64,000 bases of DNA from Heracleum sosnowskyi (GCA_030848705.1 JAUIZM010000013.1:1240001-1304000); one strand, 5' to 3'. Positions 51,641 to 62,705 are shown, counted from the stretch's first letter. Numbers and translations are program-made. Notes: generated by a model from the letters alone, not told the origin.

Positions 51641-52757
51641 ATACTTGAGCCCCTTTGTCGTCTCTCAAGTGCGTCCTTCCTTCAAGGTGCGCCCTCCGAA
51701 GCTACTTCGATATTCAGACAAATTCTATTGAGTACATGAGAGTTGGTTGGTTCAGGCTGCTTCCTCGTCTTTCAAGAGGCGTCCTTCCTCCATGACATGC
51801 ACTCAAGAAAAAGAACTGCTCAGCATAAACTTCAATGATTTTTAGAGGAAGATAATATGGAGGTTAGACCCCATGATCCAAATAGAGTGCCCCTTGATTA
51901 CAGGTCGAGGCACCATGGACATAAGTGAGCCCCTCACGTGATAACTCAATAAATAATAGAAGAGAGCGACCCTGTGATCCACAAAAAACGTCTCTTGATT
52001 CTTAAGAGAATTACAGATCGAGATCTCATGGATAGGAGGATAGGAGAAATGAGAAAATGGATGAATAAATTAAGAGAAGGGCATTGCTGTCAGCAAAGCT
52101 GGCATAGTCGTTGGACAGCTTGTTTCTAATTAATAAGTGTCTCTTTTGGTAGACTATCACTCCTCTCTTGAACAGTTTTTTATGTTGGCATAGTCGTTGG
52201 ACATCTTGTTTCTAATTAATAAGTGTCTCTTTTGGTAGACTATTACTATTCTCTTGAACAGTTTTTTAGTTGTGCATGCTCCATCTAGGTTGATATAAGA
52301 ATCTCAAGGTTGACGTGCACATGTACTGTTGTTATATACCATTCTAAAATCTCAATCTTTAAGATTCCGGTTGTACCGGCTTATCTAAAATATAAATGCG
52401 TTAGAGGGATTTTAAATAAATTTTGTATTATATTTTAACACTTCCCTCACTCGATAATTCATGCCGACTAGAGCCTAAAATGTTAGAGGAAAATCACAAA
52501 TAAATTTTATATTATATTTTAATAATTTCCCCCACAATATACTTGATGGGGAAGAAATTGTACATGAAAATTATGTTAATGCTAAATTTTAGTAAATGTT
52601 TTGCGAATAAAATTCAAATGAATATTCCATTAATCAATGAACCATATAGAAGTTTACGATGTTACGGAAGTTCTGGTTTATGAACTTACGAGTAATCAGA
52701 TATACTGTAACATTATAAATCCTAAATTATTATTTAATTAAAAGTTAATCTTTATTA
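51641..52757. other. Non-coding stretch
   Basis: No gene found. GC content is higher at 51640-52030, with repeated GAGGCACC/GAGCCCC-type words, but there is no frame of note. Contains the 95-bp duplication listed separately. Confidence 0.4.
52101..52275. repeat. 95-bp tandem duplication
   Basis: TGGCATAGTCGTTGGACA recurs at 52101 and 52196 with almost identical following sequence (TTGTTTCTAATTAATAAGTG, CTCTTGAACAGTTTTTTA). Two copies. Confidence 0.88.
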
Positions 52758-53027
52758 CTGCCTCCGTCCCACCCATTTCTTTACACTTTCCTTATTGGGA
52801 TGTCCCATCCAATTTTTTACATTCCAAAACTTTCCTAAAATAGTAAAGTTTTATAATATAAAAATCAACTACTTCCACTACTTTCCTCCACTTTACTTAC
52901 TTTATACTTTAAATATTGGTGGGTCCACCACTTTAATCCTTTTCTTTACTCTTCCCCATTACTTTATCTATTTTCGTTAAACTCTGTGCCCAACCCAATT
53001 GATAACAATTGGGCGGGACGGAGGGAG
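52758..53027. mobile_element. Stowaway-type (Tc1/mariner) MITE, 270 bp
   Basis: Ends CTGCCTCCGTCCCACCCATT and CGGGACGGAGGGAG form inverted repeats with the CTCCGTCCC signature and are flanked by TA on both sides (52756-52757, 53028-53029), the mariner target duplication. No transposase. Confidence 0.88.
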
Positions 53028-53640
53028 TACTTTATTAAAATCAAAAACTAACTCTTAATAATATAGTATATCATATACAACGGTAAACATATAATTATTA
53101 TATTAATATAATTAACAGAATTCTAAATTTATATAAATAAGATTTATTATAAATCAAAATCAGATATCCAACTTAATGTTACAAGTCTATAACCCGTGCA
53201 ACGCAACAGACGACTTTAATATTAATTTTGAAATTTTCTTTTAATTTTTTTGAGATTTTAATACTTCTGAAAATGCTACATTTTTAAAAAGAATTAAAAG
53301 TACTACTTTAATACTTTAAATCTAAAAAAATTATAGATTTTATAATAGTTTATTAGCTTAGTAAGCATGTGAGTAAAGATAACCGTCAAAATTATGTATA
53401 TATTTTGTTGTAATATATATAAATATAAATATTTTCTAAAAAAGGTCGTGTTTTTAATTCTAAGTAAAGTATAATTAAAAGAGTTTATAGTTATGTTATA
53501 TATGTGACAAAATCGAAAATCAAAACTTTTAATGTTTCGGCTATTATATAATAGTACAGATAGATAGATTAAATAGAATAAATTACCGAAAATTGAAATC
53601 AAAACTTTCAATGTTTCGGTTATTATATAATAGTATAGTA
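53028..53640 (-). mobile_element. Helitron-derived fragments, inverted
   Basis: Two inverted 5' ends of the 48440 family lie at about 53520-53556 and 53600-53640 (AATGTTTCGGCTATTATATA and AATGTTTCGGTTATTATATA). A possible 3' end of another minus element is at about 53185-53215 (AACCCGTGCAACGCAAC). The rest is AT-rich. An ORF at 53303-53611 is low-complexity and not supported. Confidence 0.45.
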
Positions 53641-54556
53641 TAGATAGATATTGTCTGCGATAATTTTAGAAAAGGAGAAATTTTAGTTAAAAAATATCAA
53701 AAAGAATATACGCTTTGACTAACAAAGGTAATCGGTTAATTATTAGTATTTATAATATTACTATTTTATGTAAATAAATGAAATTACATGTGATATTTTT
53801 GAAAAATGTGAGATTTTACTTAGGAAAAATTTTAGTTAGAAAATATAAAAAAGAATATACGCTTTGGGAAAAAAAGTCAATCGATTAGTTATTAGTAATT
53901 ATAAATATTATTATTTTATTTCATTAAAAAGAACTGCCCGTGAGGTTTTAGTTAGAAAGCCAATCAATTTTATTTTATTGGAAAATGAGAGGTTTTAGTT
54001 AGAAAAAATAGAAAAGTAAAAATTTTAGTTAGAAAATATAAAAAAGAATATACACTTTGGCTAAAATAGGTAATTGGTTAGTTATTAACAATTATTATTT
54101 TATTATTTTATTTTAATAAATGAAACTATTTGTTATATTTTTGGAAAAGGAGAGGTTTTAGTAAGCAAAAATAAAAAGCTTATATGTTTTAGTTAAAAAA
54201 GGTAATTGTCCGTGATATTTTTGAAAAAGTAGGGGAATTTTTCAGAAAAAATAAAAAAAAGTAATATATTTTAGGTGTAAAAGGTAATTAGTTATAAATA
54301 TGTAATATTAATATTTAATAATATTTTTTATTAATAAGTAAGGGTAATTAAGTAAAAACACGAAGTATAATTAAGTAAGGACAATTAAATAAAATCACAA
54401 CATACCAAAAAATATTTAGTATTATATCCAAAGACTCTCATTAATTAATTTAAAAGATCTAACGGTTAGAGATTGGATGATCAAACTATGGAGGACCAGA
54501 CTACAAATCGACTACAAAAACTTTTAATATTTCGTCTTTAATATAATAGTATAGAT
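53641..54556 (-). mobile_element. Helitron-like element, inverted relative of 48440-49233
   Basis: The right end inverted reads CTATACTATTATATTAAAGA followed by CGAAATATTAAAAG, the family's 5' end. The interior has GGTAATTGGTTAGTTATTA, TAAGTAAAAACACGAAGTAT and ATCACAACATACC, all reverse complements of strings near 48500-48620. Several ~130-bp internal repeats are built on GAGGTTTTAGTTAGAAAA. The 3' end is not found. Confidence 0.55.
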
Positions 54557-54930
54557 GATATGTTATGTATACCGCCGTACACATATAATTTTATTGAGAT
54601 CAAAAGATTTTTTTATATCACATATTATTTTATAAGTTATTTTCGATCAGTACAATTCCTATCTGTTACGCCATAATTTCGGTTACCTCAATTATCTCCT
54701 AATTTCCCAATATAAATCTAGTAATAATTAATTGCTTAACCACTAAGTAATATTCTCTCTCTGAAACGAGGAAACAATCAATCTAAATCAATCAATTACT
54801 AAAAAATATCTCCAAACGATAACTCTAAAAAGATAAAATCAACTTATCTCAACATATCCCTTAACAATCATAGGGATTAAAAACACTATCATATCACAGA
54901 ACTGCGTTGGCTTGATCCCTATATATAAAC
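54557..54930. other. Non-coding stretch
   Basis: AT-rich; nothing identified. CTATATATAAACAGGG at about 54918 is TATA-like and precedes the duplicated segment that follows. Confidence 0.35.
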
Positions 54931-55435
54931 AGGGTACAGATGTGTATTTTATCCGTCCCATCGATCTTGCTCTGTTCTCACGCCCCATTCAGGACGGGAA
55001 TTGAGAAATTATTCGTGTTCAGGACACAGGAACATAGAAAGAAGTATAAAAACACCCCGGGGATCGGTGACGGGAACGAAGAGAAGTACATAAAAATGAT
55101 TCATGATTGGGGAATTGATTGATAAGGAAAACTCTTTTTCGTTGGAACACAATAGTACAAAGTCAAATTTGGGCATCTCTTACTTCTAACAACTACATAT
55201 GGGTATTTTATCCGTCTCGTCGATCTTGCTATGTTCTCCACCCCATTCGGGACGAGAATTTGAGAGAAATTATTTGTGTTCAGGACAGGAACATAGAGAA
55301 TTATAAAAACAACTTGGGGATTGATGGCAGGAATGCAGAGAAGTATAATAAAATTATTCGGGGGATCGATGACTTTATTGATAAGGAAAACTCTTTTTCG
55401 TTGCAAAACAATAGTACAAAGCCAAATTTTGGTTA
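54931..55435 (+). repeat. Tandem duplication (~250-bp unit, two copies), coding-like
   Basis: 54945-55180 and 55200-55432 align throughout: TTTATCCGTC(C/T)C, GATCTTGCT, GGAACATAGA, TGATAAGGAAAACTCTTTTT and AATAGTACAAAG are shared. The second copy has an open frame of 105 codons (55119-55436, RDENLREIICVQDRNIENYK), the first one of 60 codons. Indels between copies are often not multiples of three, so coding conservation is doubtful. No family recognised. Confidence 0.55.
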
Positions 55436-55643
55436 GTACGGTATATCTAAATTAATTGGTTTCATTCCAAACTCATGTTCGATTCGCTGCAACTACATAA
55501 TTATATAAATTAGTTATTTATTCAATTTCAATTCTTTGATTTTACCAAATATTTGATTCTTTCTATCGACATAATTAAATAATATTTATTTATTATAGAC
55601 TTTCATATTAATTTCATATTAAATTCTCCGCAAGTACATTATA
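55436..55643. other. Non-coding stretch
   Basis: AT-rich; no feature seen. Confidence 0.4.
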
Positions 55644-56229
55644 TCCTTATATATAATAAGCGTAAGGGAGATGTTATCCAAAATTTTGGTCCTGTACCGC
55701 CAAATCAATAAGGGTCGTTGATCTTAAATAGATGAATGTGAACCGTTAGATCATTGTTAATAAAATATTAAAATATTTTAATAATATAAATCAAATATGA
55801 GTAGGTTTTCTAAGTTGAGTAGAATTCTCAATATAAAAATTCGTAACTTTAATTCTAAGTTGAGTAGATTTATTTGATTGTTGATTTATACTATAATTAT
55901 AAGTTGAGTAGATTTTCTTTATTTTAATTATATTCCTGAGTTGAATAGAACTAATGCAGAAAATTCTTCGCGTTATTCTTTGTTCAATTTCAGGATATTT
56001 GTGATTGGATTTTTTTTTTAAATCATCACCAAATTTAAGATTATTTTGTGAATTTGTAAGGACTATAAAATCGTTCAAATTCAATTTTTAAAACTCAAGA
56101 TTGAGCATAAATAGTATATTGAGTATATAAAACTTAATAAAGTATGAAAACTAATAACATAAAATATTACAAATTATAAATTAATATAATTATAAATATT
56201 AAAAAAAACGTGCATGGATTATAAGCTAG
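55644..56229 (+). mobile_element. Possible Helitron (586 bp) upstream of OMT2
   Basis: TC at 55644 (TCCTTATATATAATAAGCG) preceded by A; CTAG at 56226-56229 followed by T. The interior is AT-rich with repeated GAGTAGAATT or TTAAGTTGAGTAGATTT words. The terminal hairpin is weak, so the call rests on ends and flanks. It ends about 155 bp before the OMT2 ATG. Confidence 0.4.
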
Positions 56230-56316
56230 TAATTATAATTATGTAATAATATTTTTAATTTTGATACGATTAGTTTGGCAAGTTACTAGGCAACTAGGAC
56301 AGGTAGCTTCGAAGTT

Positions 56317-56322
56317 TATATA
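56317..56322 (+). promoter_or_regulatory. TATA box of OMT2
   Basis: TTTATATAAC, 67 bp before the ATG, inside a block conserved with OMT1 and OMT4. Confidence 0.7.
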
Positions 56323-56383
56323 ACTACCCAACATATTCATAAGAATTTCATGTCAGAAGACTTGTAAAAGGCCAATCAACTAA

Positions 56384-57918
56384 ATGTCAAAAGAAGTTGA
56401 AGATGCCAATGAATTCGCAAGGGTGCTGCAATTAAATAGTGGCACGATTCTTGGAATGGTAATGAAAGCTGCTATTGAGCTTGATTTATTTGAGATCATG
56501 GCCAAAGCTGCTTCTGTTGGTGGCACTTCTCCTTTCGGAGATGATGCTAAAAAGCTGTCTAGTGATGATATTGTAGCTCATCTTCCCACACAAAATCCTG
56601 CAGCTGAGGCCATGCTTGAGCGAATTCTCCGGTTTTTGGCTGCCAATTCCATCCTTATCCGGACAGTAGTAGTTGAAGATGATGGCAAAGAAAAGAGTTT
56701 GTACAGTCTAGCAAGTATCTGCAAACATTACATTGCGGACGAAGATGGGGTTTCGCTAGCTCCTTTATTGCTTATGCTTCAGGACAAAGTTTTTGTTGAT
56801 TCTTGGTTCATCTACTCTCTTTTATTTTTCAAATTTACGCTAAAATGTTTTAGACATCTCCACGTATATCCTGTAAAACGCTTGTAACAATGTAATCAAT
56901 TGCCTTCAGGTACCAGTTGAAAGATGCAGTGCTTGAGGGAGGAATTCCTTTTAACAAGGCTCACGACGGCATGCATGCATTTGAATACCCTGCAAAAGAC
57001 GGCAGATACAATGATGTTTTTAATCAAGCAATGTATGACCACACCACTATAGTCATGAAGAAGATTTTAGAAGTTTACAATGGATTCGAGGAGATGACAG
57101 AGATCATAGACGTTGCTGGTGGAACCGGGGCAACGCTAGCCAAAATCATAGCCAAATATCCACAAATTAGGGGAATCAACTTCGATTTGCCTCACGTGAT
57201 CAAGAACGCCGCTCCTTTACCTGGTAACTGAACTCATGCTGGCTTAGCCTCTTATCTTGAGTTAGGTTTGGTAGATCACAATGGAAAACGAAGAGATTAT
57301 TAGAATAAATAATTAGGCTATTTCATAAGCGGATAAATATATTGTCACTGTCCTTATTAAGGAATTATATGAAGATATAAATAAGAACCTGCTTCATTGG
57401 TGATTGCTAGGTGTGGAGCATGTTGAAGGAGATATGTTCGAAAGTGTCCCAAAAGGAGAGGTCATTTTCATGAAGGTGAATACTTTCGCTATACAAAAAC
57501 AAAGTTTTATTTCACATTTACGAAACACTTAATACACATGCATAATGTTACAAAGTTGTCCAAAACATAAAACTGTTTCTTAAATTCTTTGAATACTTGG
57601 GTTATGCAGTGGATACTTCACGACTGGAGCGATGAACACTGCTTGAAGCTTTTAAGGAATTGCTGTAACGCCCTTCCAGAATTTGGTAAGGTGGTAATTG
57701 TGGAATCAGTTGTGCCCAAGTATACGAACACAGGTTCTTCATCGAAATTAAGCAACGTCCTGGGTTATGATATGGCATTGTTGGCATTATGTCAGGGAGG
57801 AAAAGAGAGGAGTTTGAAAGAATTTGAGGCATTGGCAAAGCAATCTGGATTTGCAGCTGTAGAACTCATTTGCAACGCAGCTACTTACAGTGTTTTGGAA
57901 TTTTATAAGAAAGTGTAG
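56384..57918 (+). CDS. OMT2: COMT-like O-methyltransferase (369 aa, four exons, intact)
   Basis: Exons 56384-56805, 56910-57223, 57411-57475 and 57610-57918; every intron is GT-AG and the phases join (TG|G, G|GT, 0). Total 1110 nt including TAG. Residues 1-150 are the dimerisation/substrate domain (LPTQNPAAEAMLERILRFLA). The SAM site IIDVAGGTGATL is at about 205-220, the second SAM-region motif GINFDLPHVI at about 233, and the catalytic His in WILHDWSDEHC at about 271. It ends SVLEFYKKV. The length is normal for the family (about 360 aa). The class transfers methyl from SAM to phenolic hydroxyls in the cytosol; which phenolic is not deducible. It is the only copy in the window without a lesion. 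Confidence 0.9.
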
Positions 57919-58590
57919 ACTGATGCATCATTCTTGTAATACATAACTAAGTTTTTAAGGATTTGAACTTTCCTGGAGTTTTGCCAGCTTAAAAAGCTGT
58001 TGAAGTTTTTCAGTAGCATATTTTGGTATTAACACATGAATCTTTGATTCCTAAATGTGGTACCTTCTTATGAAATCATGAATAAAAGTTCAAGGATTTT
58101 ATTTTGGATTTCAGGCATCCCTCGTTTCTGATACTTGTCGATATTAAGATAGATAATTGTTCTGGTTTGAGTATGGTTTAGTTCAACAAAATTAAACCAA
58201 ACACAAAATTTCCAACCAGATATTAGTACTGCTGCTACTTGAACGATAACTGATATAAAAGATTCTAGTGTCAAACTTGCTAGACAATGCTGCAATGCGT
58301 GCTTAATTTTTTTCATCATCACCATCTCCGAAATCACCACAGACTCAACGTTCAAATGTTTTTGTTTTTTGCTAAATATCCACATGCATGCAGTTAGGAG
58401 CATCACAAGTGTCTCTTTTCACCATAAATTTATAATCTAAAAGACCAAAACACCAAGAATAGTTTAAGAGCAGAAATATAATTGATATTTCTTACATTAG
58501 CAAGTTACGATGTTTAGATAATTGAATTGATAGACATATTTTTCAAATCAAAACTTAGTGTTAAGATTTAAGGAATACAAGGATATCTTA
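57919..58590. other. OMT2 3' flank, paralogous to the OMT1 flank
   Basis: Contains ATGAATAAAAGTTCAAGG, a likely polyadenylation signal, and the empty Helitron site at about 58421-58438. About 50 bases present in the OMT1 flank (near 8940-8960 and 9065-9100) are absent here. Confidence 0.65.
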
Positions 58591-58593
58591 CTA

Positions 58594-58892
58594 GAGTCGC
58601 TGTTTTTAGTGTTCTGGAATTTCAGAAGAAAGTGTAGATCACTGCATCATTCCTGTAATGCACTAGTGTTTTTTATGTATTTGACTATTGTTTGAGTTTT
58701 TCCAGCTTAATAAGCTCTTCAGAGATTATGATTAATATTTTTCCATATAAACATATGAATCTTTGATCTGCATTGTGGTTATTAACTTCTCATAGAATGA
58801 TTGAGGATACATTGAGTTGACTTATTTAATGTGTTTCATAGAATGATTGAGGATACAAGGATATCTAACCAGAGGAGTCGTAGAAGGCCAAT
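58594..58892 (+). pseudogene. OMT 3'-end relic, copy 1
   Basis: GTCGCTGTTTTTAGTGTTCT reads VAVFSVLEFQKKV, stop at 58640, the last residues of an OMT exon 4. The 3' UTR-like sequence follows. It comes straight after the OMT2 flank at ACTAGAG and belongs to a different OMT copy from any complete one here. Confidence 0.75.
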
Positions 58893-58899
58893 CAATCAA

Positions 58900-59702
58900 T
58901 CAATATTATTATATAAAGGAGAAGACCGGAGAAGATGGGTACGGTAAGGTGGTACTCAAAATCGCCTCGTTCTATTTTTTTTAATTTTCTCAATTTTTTG
59001 AATCTGTTTTTCTAATTTTCTCAATTTTTTGAATTAATAATATTAAAAATTCGAAAAAAACTCAATTACCTTTTAAATACTTACTAATAGAGGAAACATA
59101 TAATATTTTTGCATTTAAAATCTCTATTAATGAAGAAAGTAAATATACAATAGATCTTTAGTAATGGAGGAAACTAAATAATACAAAGGGAGGAAACTAA
59201 ATATTCAATTATAATATTATTGCCTTCAAATATCTAAATTAAAAAAAAAGTGTATTACTTTAAATAATTTTGAACTTCCTTTTATTATTATCTAGATATT
59301 CTCATAATATTATTTTTTTCAAATGAAATTACCATCTTAACATTCTGCTCTCCTAAACTTTCGTTTTTAATGTAATATAATAGAAAATACAAGAACATAT
59401 TGATAAATAAGAATTTAATAAATTAAATCGGTCTTGCATAAAAAATTAAGTAATTATTTGATAAATAATTAATTACCTTTAATACTTTTATACAAACAAA
59501 TAATTAATAGTATAAATATACACCTAAACTCTGTTAATTGTCTACTGTAATTTTTGTTGTCAACATTGTTCTTTTTTACTTTTTTGTTTGTTCATGTCAT
59601 GAGTATGAGACTTTTTCCTTTATGTTATTTATTTTATTACGTTTGTTTGTATCCTAATGCATGATCATATTAAAATCTTTGACAAGACAAAGACAAGTTA
59701 TT
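58900..59702 (+). mobile_element. Helitron family 2, copy 3
   Basis: 5' end TCAATATTATTATATAAAGG preceded by the flank GTAGAAGGCCAATCAATC that also precedes copy 1 at 11376. Colinear with 11376-12180 up to CAAGTTATTTGCTA, then cut off at the next OMT relic. Confidence 0.6.
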
Positions 59703-59955
59703 TGCTACTAGAGTCGCTGTTTTTAGTGTTCTGGAATTTCAGAAGAAAGTGTAGATCACTGCATCATTCCTGTAATGCACTAGTGTTTTTTTATGTATTT
59801 GAATATTGTTTGAGTTTTTCCAGCTTAATAAGCTCTTCAGAGTTTATGATTAATATTTTTCCATATAAATATATGAATCTTTGATCTGCATTGTGGTTAT
59901 TAACTTCTCATAGAATGATTGAGGATACATTGAGTTGACTTATTTAATGTGTTTC
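59703..59955 (+). pseudogene. OMT 3'-end relic, copy 2
   Basis: Near-perfect repeat of 58594-58850 (same VAVFSVLEFQKKV stop, same following 200 bases). The two relics flank the Helitron family 2 copy like a duplication. After about 59955 the sequence differs. Confidence 0.75.
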
Positions 59956-60484
59956 TTTGTTGATGAAACTTAAGCTTATGACCTTCACAAAAGTGAAGTG
60001 GATGCATGGATGTGTATTCCCGCATATAATGTGTTGTTGATGTTGAACTGAGGCATCTGGAGCAGGGTGAGAAGTTACTATATATCTGTAAAAGTATATC
60101 AATAACCTGAGAGAAGAATCGTGACTTGCCAAGGAACCAATCAATTAGCTTTACTGAGAACAATAATATGGAGTGATATAATTACAACAACGTAAAATGC
60201 CGAACTTTCTGGTATATATCATAATCTCGGGGCATAAAAACTGTCATTGTATGGATGCAGGCAGTAGCTTGGCTGAAAAATTAAGTGTATACATGGAATC
60301 AGCAATAGGAAAACATCACATGCATTCAATACGCGTAAAGTATGGAAATACTAACGCTGAACTGCATTAGCCATTAAGAATAGATTTGTTATATAGAAGA
60401 GACAGAAACAATGAAGTTATCTAGCTAGCCACCTCGCATATTCTCACTGATATTTCATAGTAAGCCTGCTGCAGCTGGCAGACA
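59956..60484. other. Non-coding stretch
   Basis: No recognised gene. Short minus-strand ORFs of 66 and 87 codons in different frames have no motif. Confidence 0.35.
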
Positions 60485-60950
60485 TGAATTTGGCCTATCG
60501 AACGGCCATCTGTAATCAAGGGCCTTTTTCGTAACTTACTGCTTAAAATTGGTACATGCGTTCTTCTGGAGTACTGCTCTCTGTCTGCAAGGGATATATT
60601 CATTTTGGACAATGCCATGAGGATTAGTAAACGACATGTCTAACGCCTTCTCATGAATCTCTTTTCACCACTAACTTTCTGAGGGAAAAAAATAATTATT
60701 CTTTTCTATAAGCTGATAAATTATTTGACAATCAAAATAACATAATGCTTCTTTCTATAAATATTTTCTATATTTTCTATATATTTATTGTTTTTTTTAA
60801 TTGAAGCTAAAAGATACTAAACATAACATATAGTCAGTACAAACAAAAATTACAAGTAAAAAGGAATCCATGAAAATTTCAAGAGTCAGAAAAGCCATGT
60901 AAAAGAAAACAAAGTGTTAAATGTTGACAAGGTTAAGGTACAAAACTCAA
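60485..60950. repeat. Repeat R copy 3 and OMT3 upstream segment
   Basis: Matches 5350-5860 (GAATTTGGCCTATCGAAC, CTTCTCATGAATCTCTTTTC, AAAGTGTTAAATGTTG). Here it leads into the OMT3 promoter. Confidence 0.7.
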
Positions 60951-60955
60951 ATTCC

Positions 60956-60963
60956 TATATATA
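60956..60963 (+). promoter_or_regulatory. TATA box of OMT3
   Basis: CCTATATATACAAGG, 64-71 bp before the OMT3 ATG. Its promoter is unrelated to that of OMT1, OMT2 and OMT4. Confidence 0.6.
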
Positions 60964-61026
60964 CAAGGAACAAATTAAAGATTATGCATTTAAGTTTTAA
61001 CCACAAAGTAAGGCCAATTAGCTAAG

Positions 61027-61671
61027 ATGTCCAAAGAAGATGATGAAGAAGCCAATGATTTTATAAGGGTACTACAGCTAAATAATGGGTCAATTCTTGG
61101 AATGGTAATGAAAGCTGCTATTGAGCTTTATTTATTTGAGATCATGGCTAAGACTGCTGCTTTTAATGGTACTTCTCCTTTTGGTGATAATGCTAAAATG
61201 TTGTCTAGTGATGATATTGTAGCTCATCTTCCCACACAAAATCCTGCAGCTACGTCCATGCTTGAGCGAATTCTCCGGTTTTTGGCTGCCAATTCCATCC
61301 TTATCCGGACAGTAGTAGTTGAAGATGATGGCAAAGAAAAGAGTTTGTACAGTCTAGCAAGTATCTGCAAACATTACATTGCGGACGAAGATGGGGTTTC
61401 ACTAGCTCCTTTATTGCTTATGCTTCATGACAAAGTTTTTGTTGATTCTTGGTTCATATGCTACTCTCTTTTATCTTTCAAATTTTACGCTAAAATGTTT
61501 TAGACATCTCCACGTATATCCTGTAAAACGCTTGTAACAATGTAATCAATGCCTTCAGGTACCCGTTCTTGATGGAGGAATTCCTTTTAACAAGGCTCAT
61601 GACGGCATGCATGCATTTGAATACCCTGCAAAAGACGGCAGATACAATGATGTTTTTAATCAAGCAATGTA
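61027..61671 (+). pseudogene. OMT3: truncated COMT-like gene
   Basis: Exon 1 is 61027-61451 (MSKEDDEEANDFIRVLQLNN), intact, with the same GT donor as OMT2. Exon 2 begins at 61559 but lacks 13 bases just after GTACC compared with OMT2, which shifts the frame, and it stops at AATCAAGCAATGTAT (NQAMY) at about 61671. There a GC-rich sequence is inserted and the rest of the gene is absent. The first 170 bp diverge from OMT2, whereas from about 61200 to the end the match is nearly perfect, including the intron. That suggests gene conversion or recombination. Confidence 0.82.
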
Positions 61672-61870
61672 TATGGGAACAGGGGACGTACCGCGGAAAG
61701 TTTTCGCGGTACGGGCGGAGGGGCAACAATGTAATTAGCCCGTACCGCAGAAAGTTTCCATGGTACGGTCCAATTTTTTTTAAACCACAACCGTTGGATG
61801 GTCGATCCAACAGCGTAGAAACCGATTGCTGCGAAAATCGTCCCGCGATTGCTGGGGACCGGGCTCCATA
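61672..61870. mobile_element. GC-rich hairpin sequence inserted in OMT3 exon 2
   Basis: ATGGGAACAGGGGACGTACC at the start and GGGGACCGGGCTCCAT at the end are partly inverted. Near the start GTACCGCGG and CGCGGTAC form a strong hairpin (61690-61719), and a variant GTACCGC...GGTACG follows at 61741-61766. It is unlike its AT-rich surroundings. Possibly a small non-autonomous DNA element; target duplication not evident. Confidence 0.5.
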
Positions 61871-62092
61871 GAAATAATGTACAAATAATGTAACTGATAA
61901 TGTGCAAATAATGTGCGTTGGATGTTCTAGTTTGACTGGGAGTTGGTCTATTATTGTAAAAAGATGAGAAAGTTTTAGTTTCTACAAATTTTAAGTTGGT
62001 TTGTTCTGTTTTTAATAAACAAATCATGCAAGTCGTGTTGTGCGTGAATCAACTATTATGTTGTACGCTTGCGGTAGTTGTTTTTAATTTAG
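61871..62092. other. Non-coding stretch
   Basis: It starts with three or four repeats of AATAATGT(A/G)(C/A). No OMT sequence remains after the insertion. Confidence 0.4.
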
Positions 62093-62130
62093 CAAGTTAC
62101 TAGGCAACTAGAACAGGGAGCTTCAATGTT

Positions 62131-62136
62131 TATATA
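62131..62136 (+). promoter_or_regulatory. TATA box of OMT4
   Basis: TTTATATAAC, 60 bp before the ATG, same conserved block as OMT1 and OMT2 (TTACTAGGCAACTAG upstream). Confidence 0.6.
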
Positions 62137-62190
62137 ACAAATTCATAAGAATTTCATGTCAGAGTACTTGTAAAAGGACGATCAACTAAG

Positions 62191-62482
62191 ATGTCAAAAG
62201 AAGTTGAAGATGCCAATGAATTCGCAAGGGTGCTGCAATTAAATAGTGGCACGATTCTTGGAATGATAATGAAAGCTGTTATTGAGCTTTATTTATTTGA
62301 GATCATGGCCAAAGCTGCTTCTCCTTCCGGAGATGATGCTAATAAGCTGTCTAGTGATGATATTGTAGCTCATCGTCCCACACAAAATCCTGCAGCTAAG
62401 GCCATGCTTGAGCGAATTCTCCGGGTTTTGGCTTCCAATTCCATCCTTATCCGGACAGTAGTAGTTGAAGAAGATGGCAAAG
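62191..62482 (+). pseudogene. OMT4, 5' part of exon 1
   Basis: MSKEVEDANEFARVLQLNSG as in OMT1 and OMT2, with a 12-bp in-frame loss (GGTSPF-region, AASPSGDD instead of AASVGGTSPFGDD) and substitutions (HRPTQ). It runs to GATGGCAAAG and is then cut by a copia LTR. The frame continues by chance into the LTR to a stop at 62571. The rest of exon 1, exons 2 and 3 are missing. Confidence 0.82.
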
Positions 62483-62694
62483 TGATAAGATCAAGCTTAT
62501 TCTTGATCTTCATCTTCTTGATCTCAAGAAATAAAAACAGAAAAAATGATTGTATTGAATTAGCCCCTTGAGTTGTATGTACAAGACTATATATTTACCC
62601 CTAATCTGTAACTAACTTTGTACAACTGTAAATCTAACTAACGATGCTGACTGTGTAAATAACAAATATTTACAATTAATTATTTATTTACTCA
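62483..62694 (-). repeat. Copia LTR in OMT4 (212 bp)
   Basis: Plus-strand ends TGATAAGATC and TTTACTCA, next to ATATCCCCCCC (62695-62705), a polypurine tract on the minus strand. It is the 3' LTR of a minus-strand element; no partner LTR is present. Confidence 0.75.
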
Positions 62695-62705
62695 ATATCC
62701 CCCCC

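Noticed and set aside
53303..53611. 102-codon minus-strand ORF
   Set aside because: Very AT-rich (Ile/Tyr/Asn/Phe), overlaps Helitron terminal sequences, no motif.
56384..57918. Assigning a specific OMT name such as bergaptol or caffeic acid O-methyltransferase
   Set aside because: Family motifs are clear, but substrate specificity cannot be deduced from the sequence alone.
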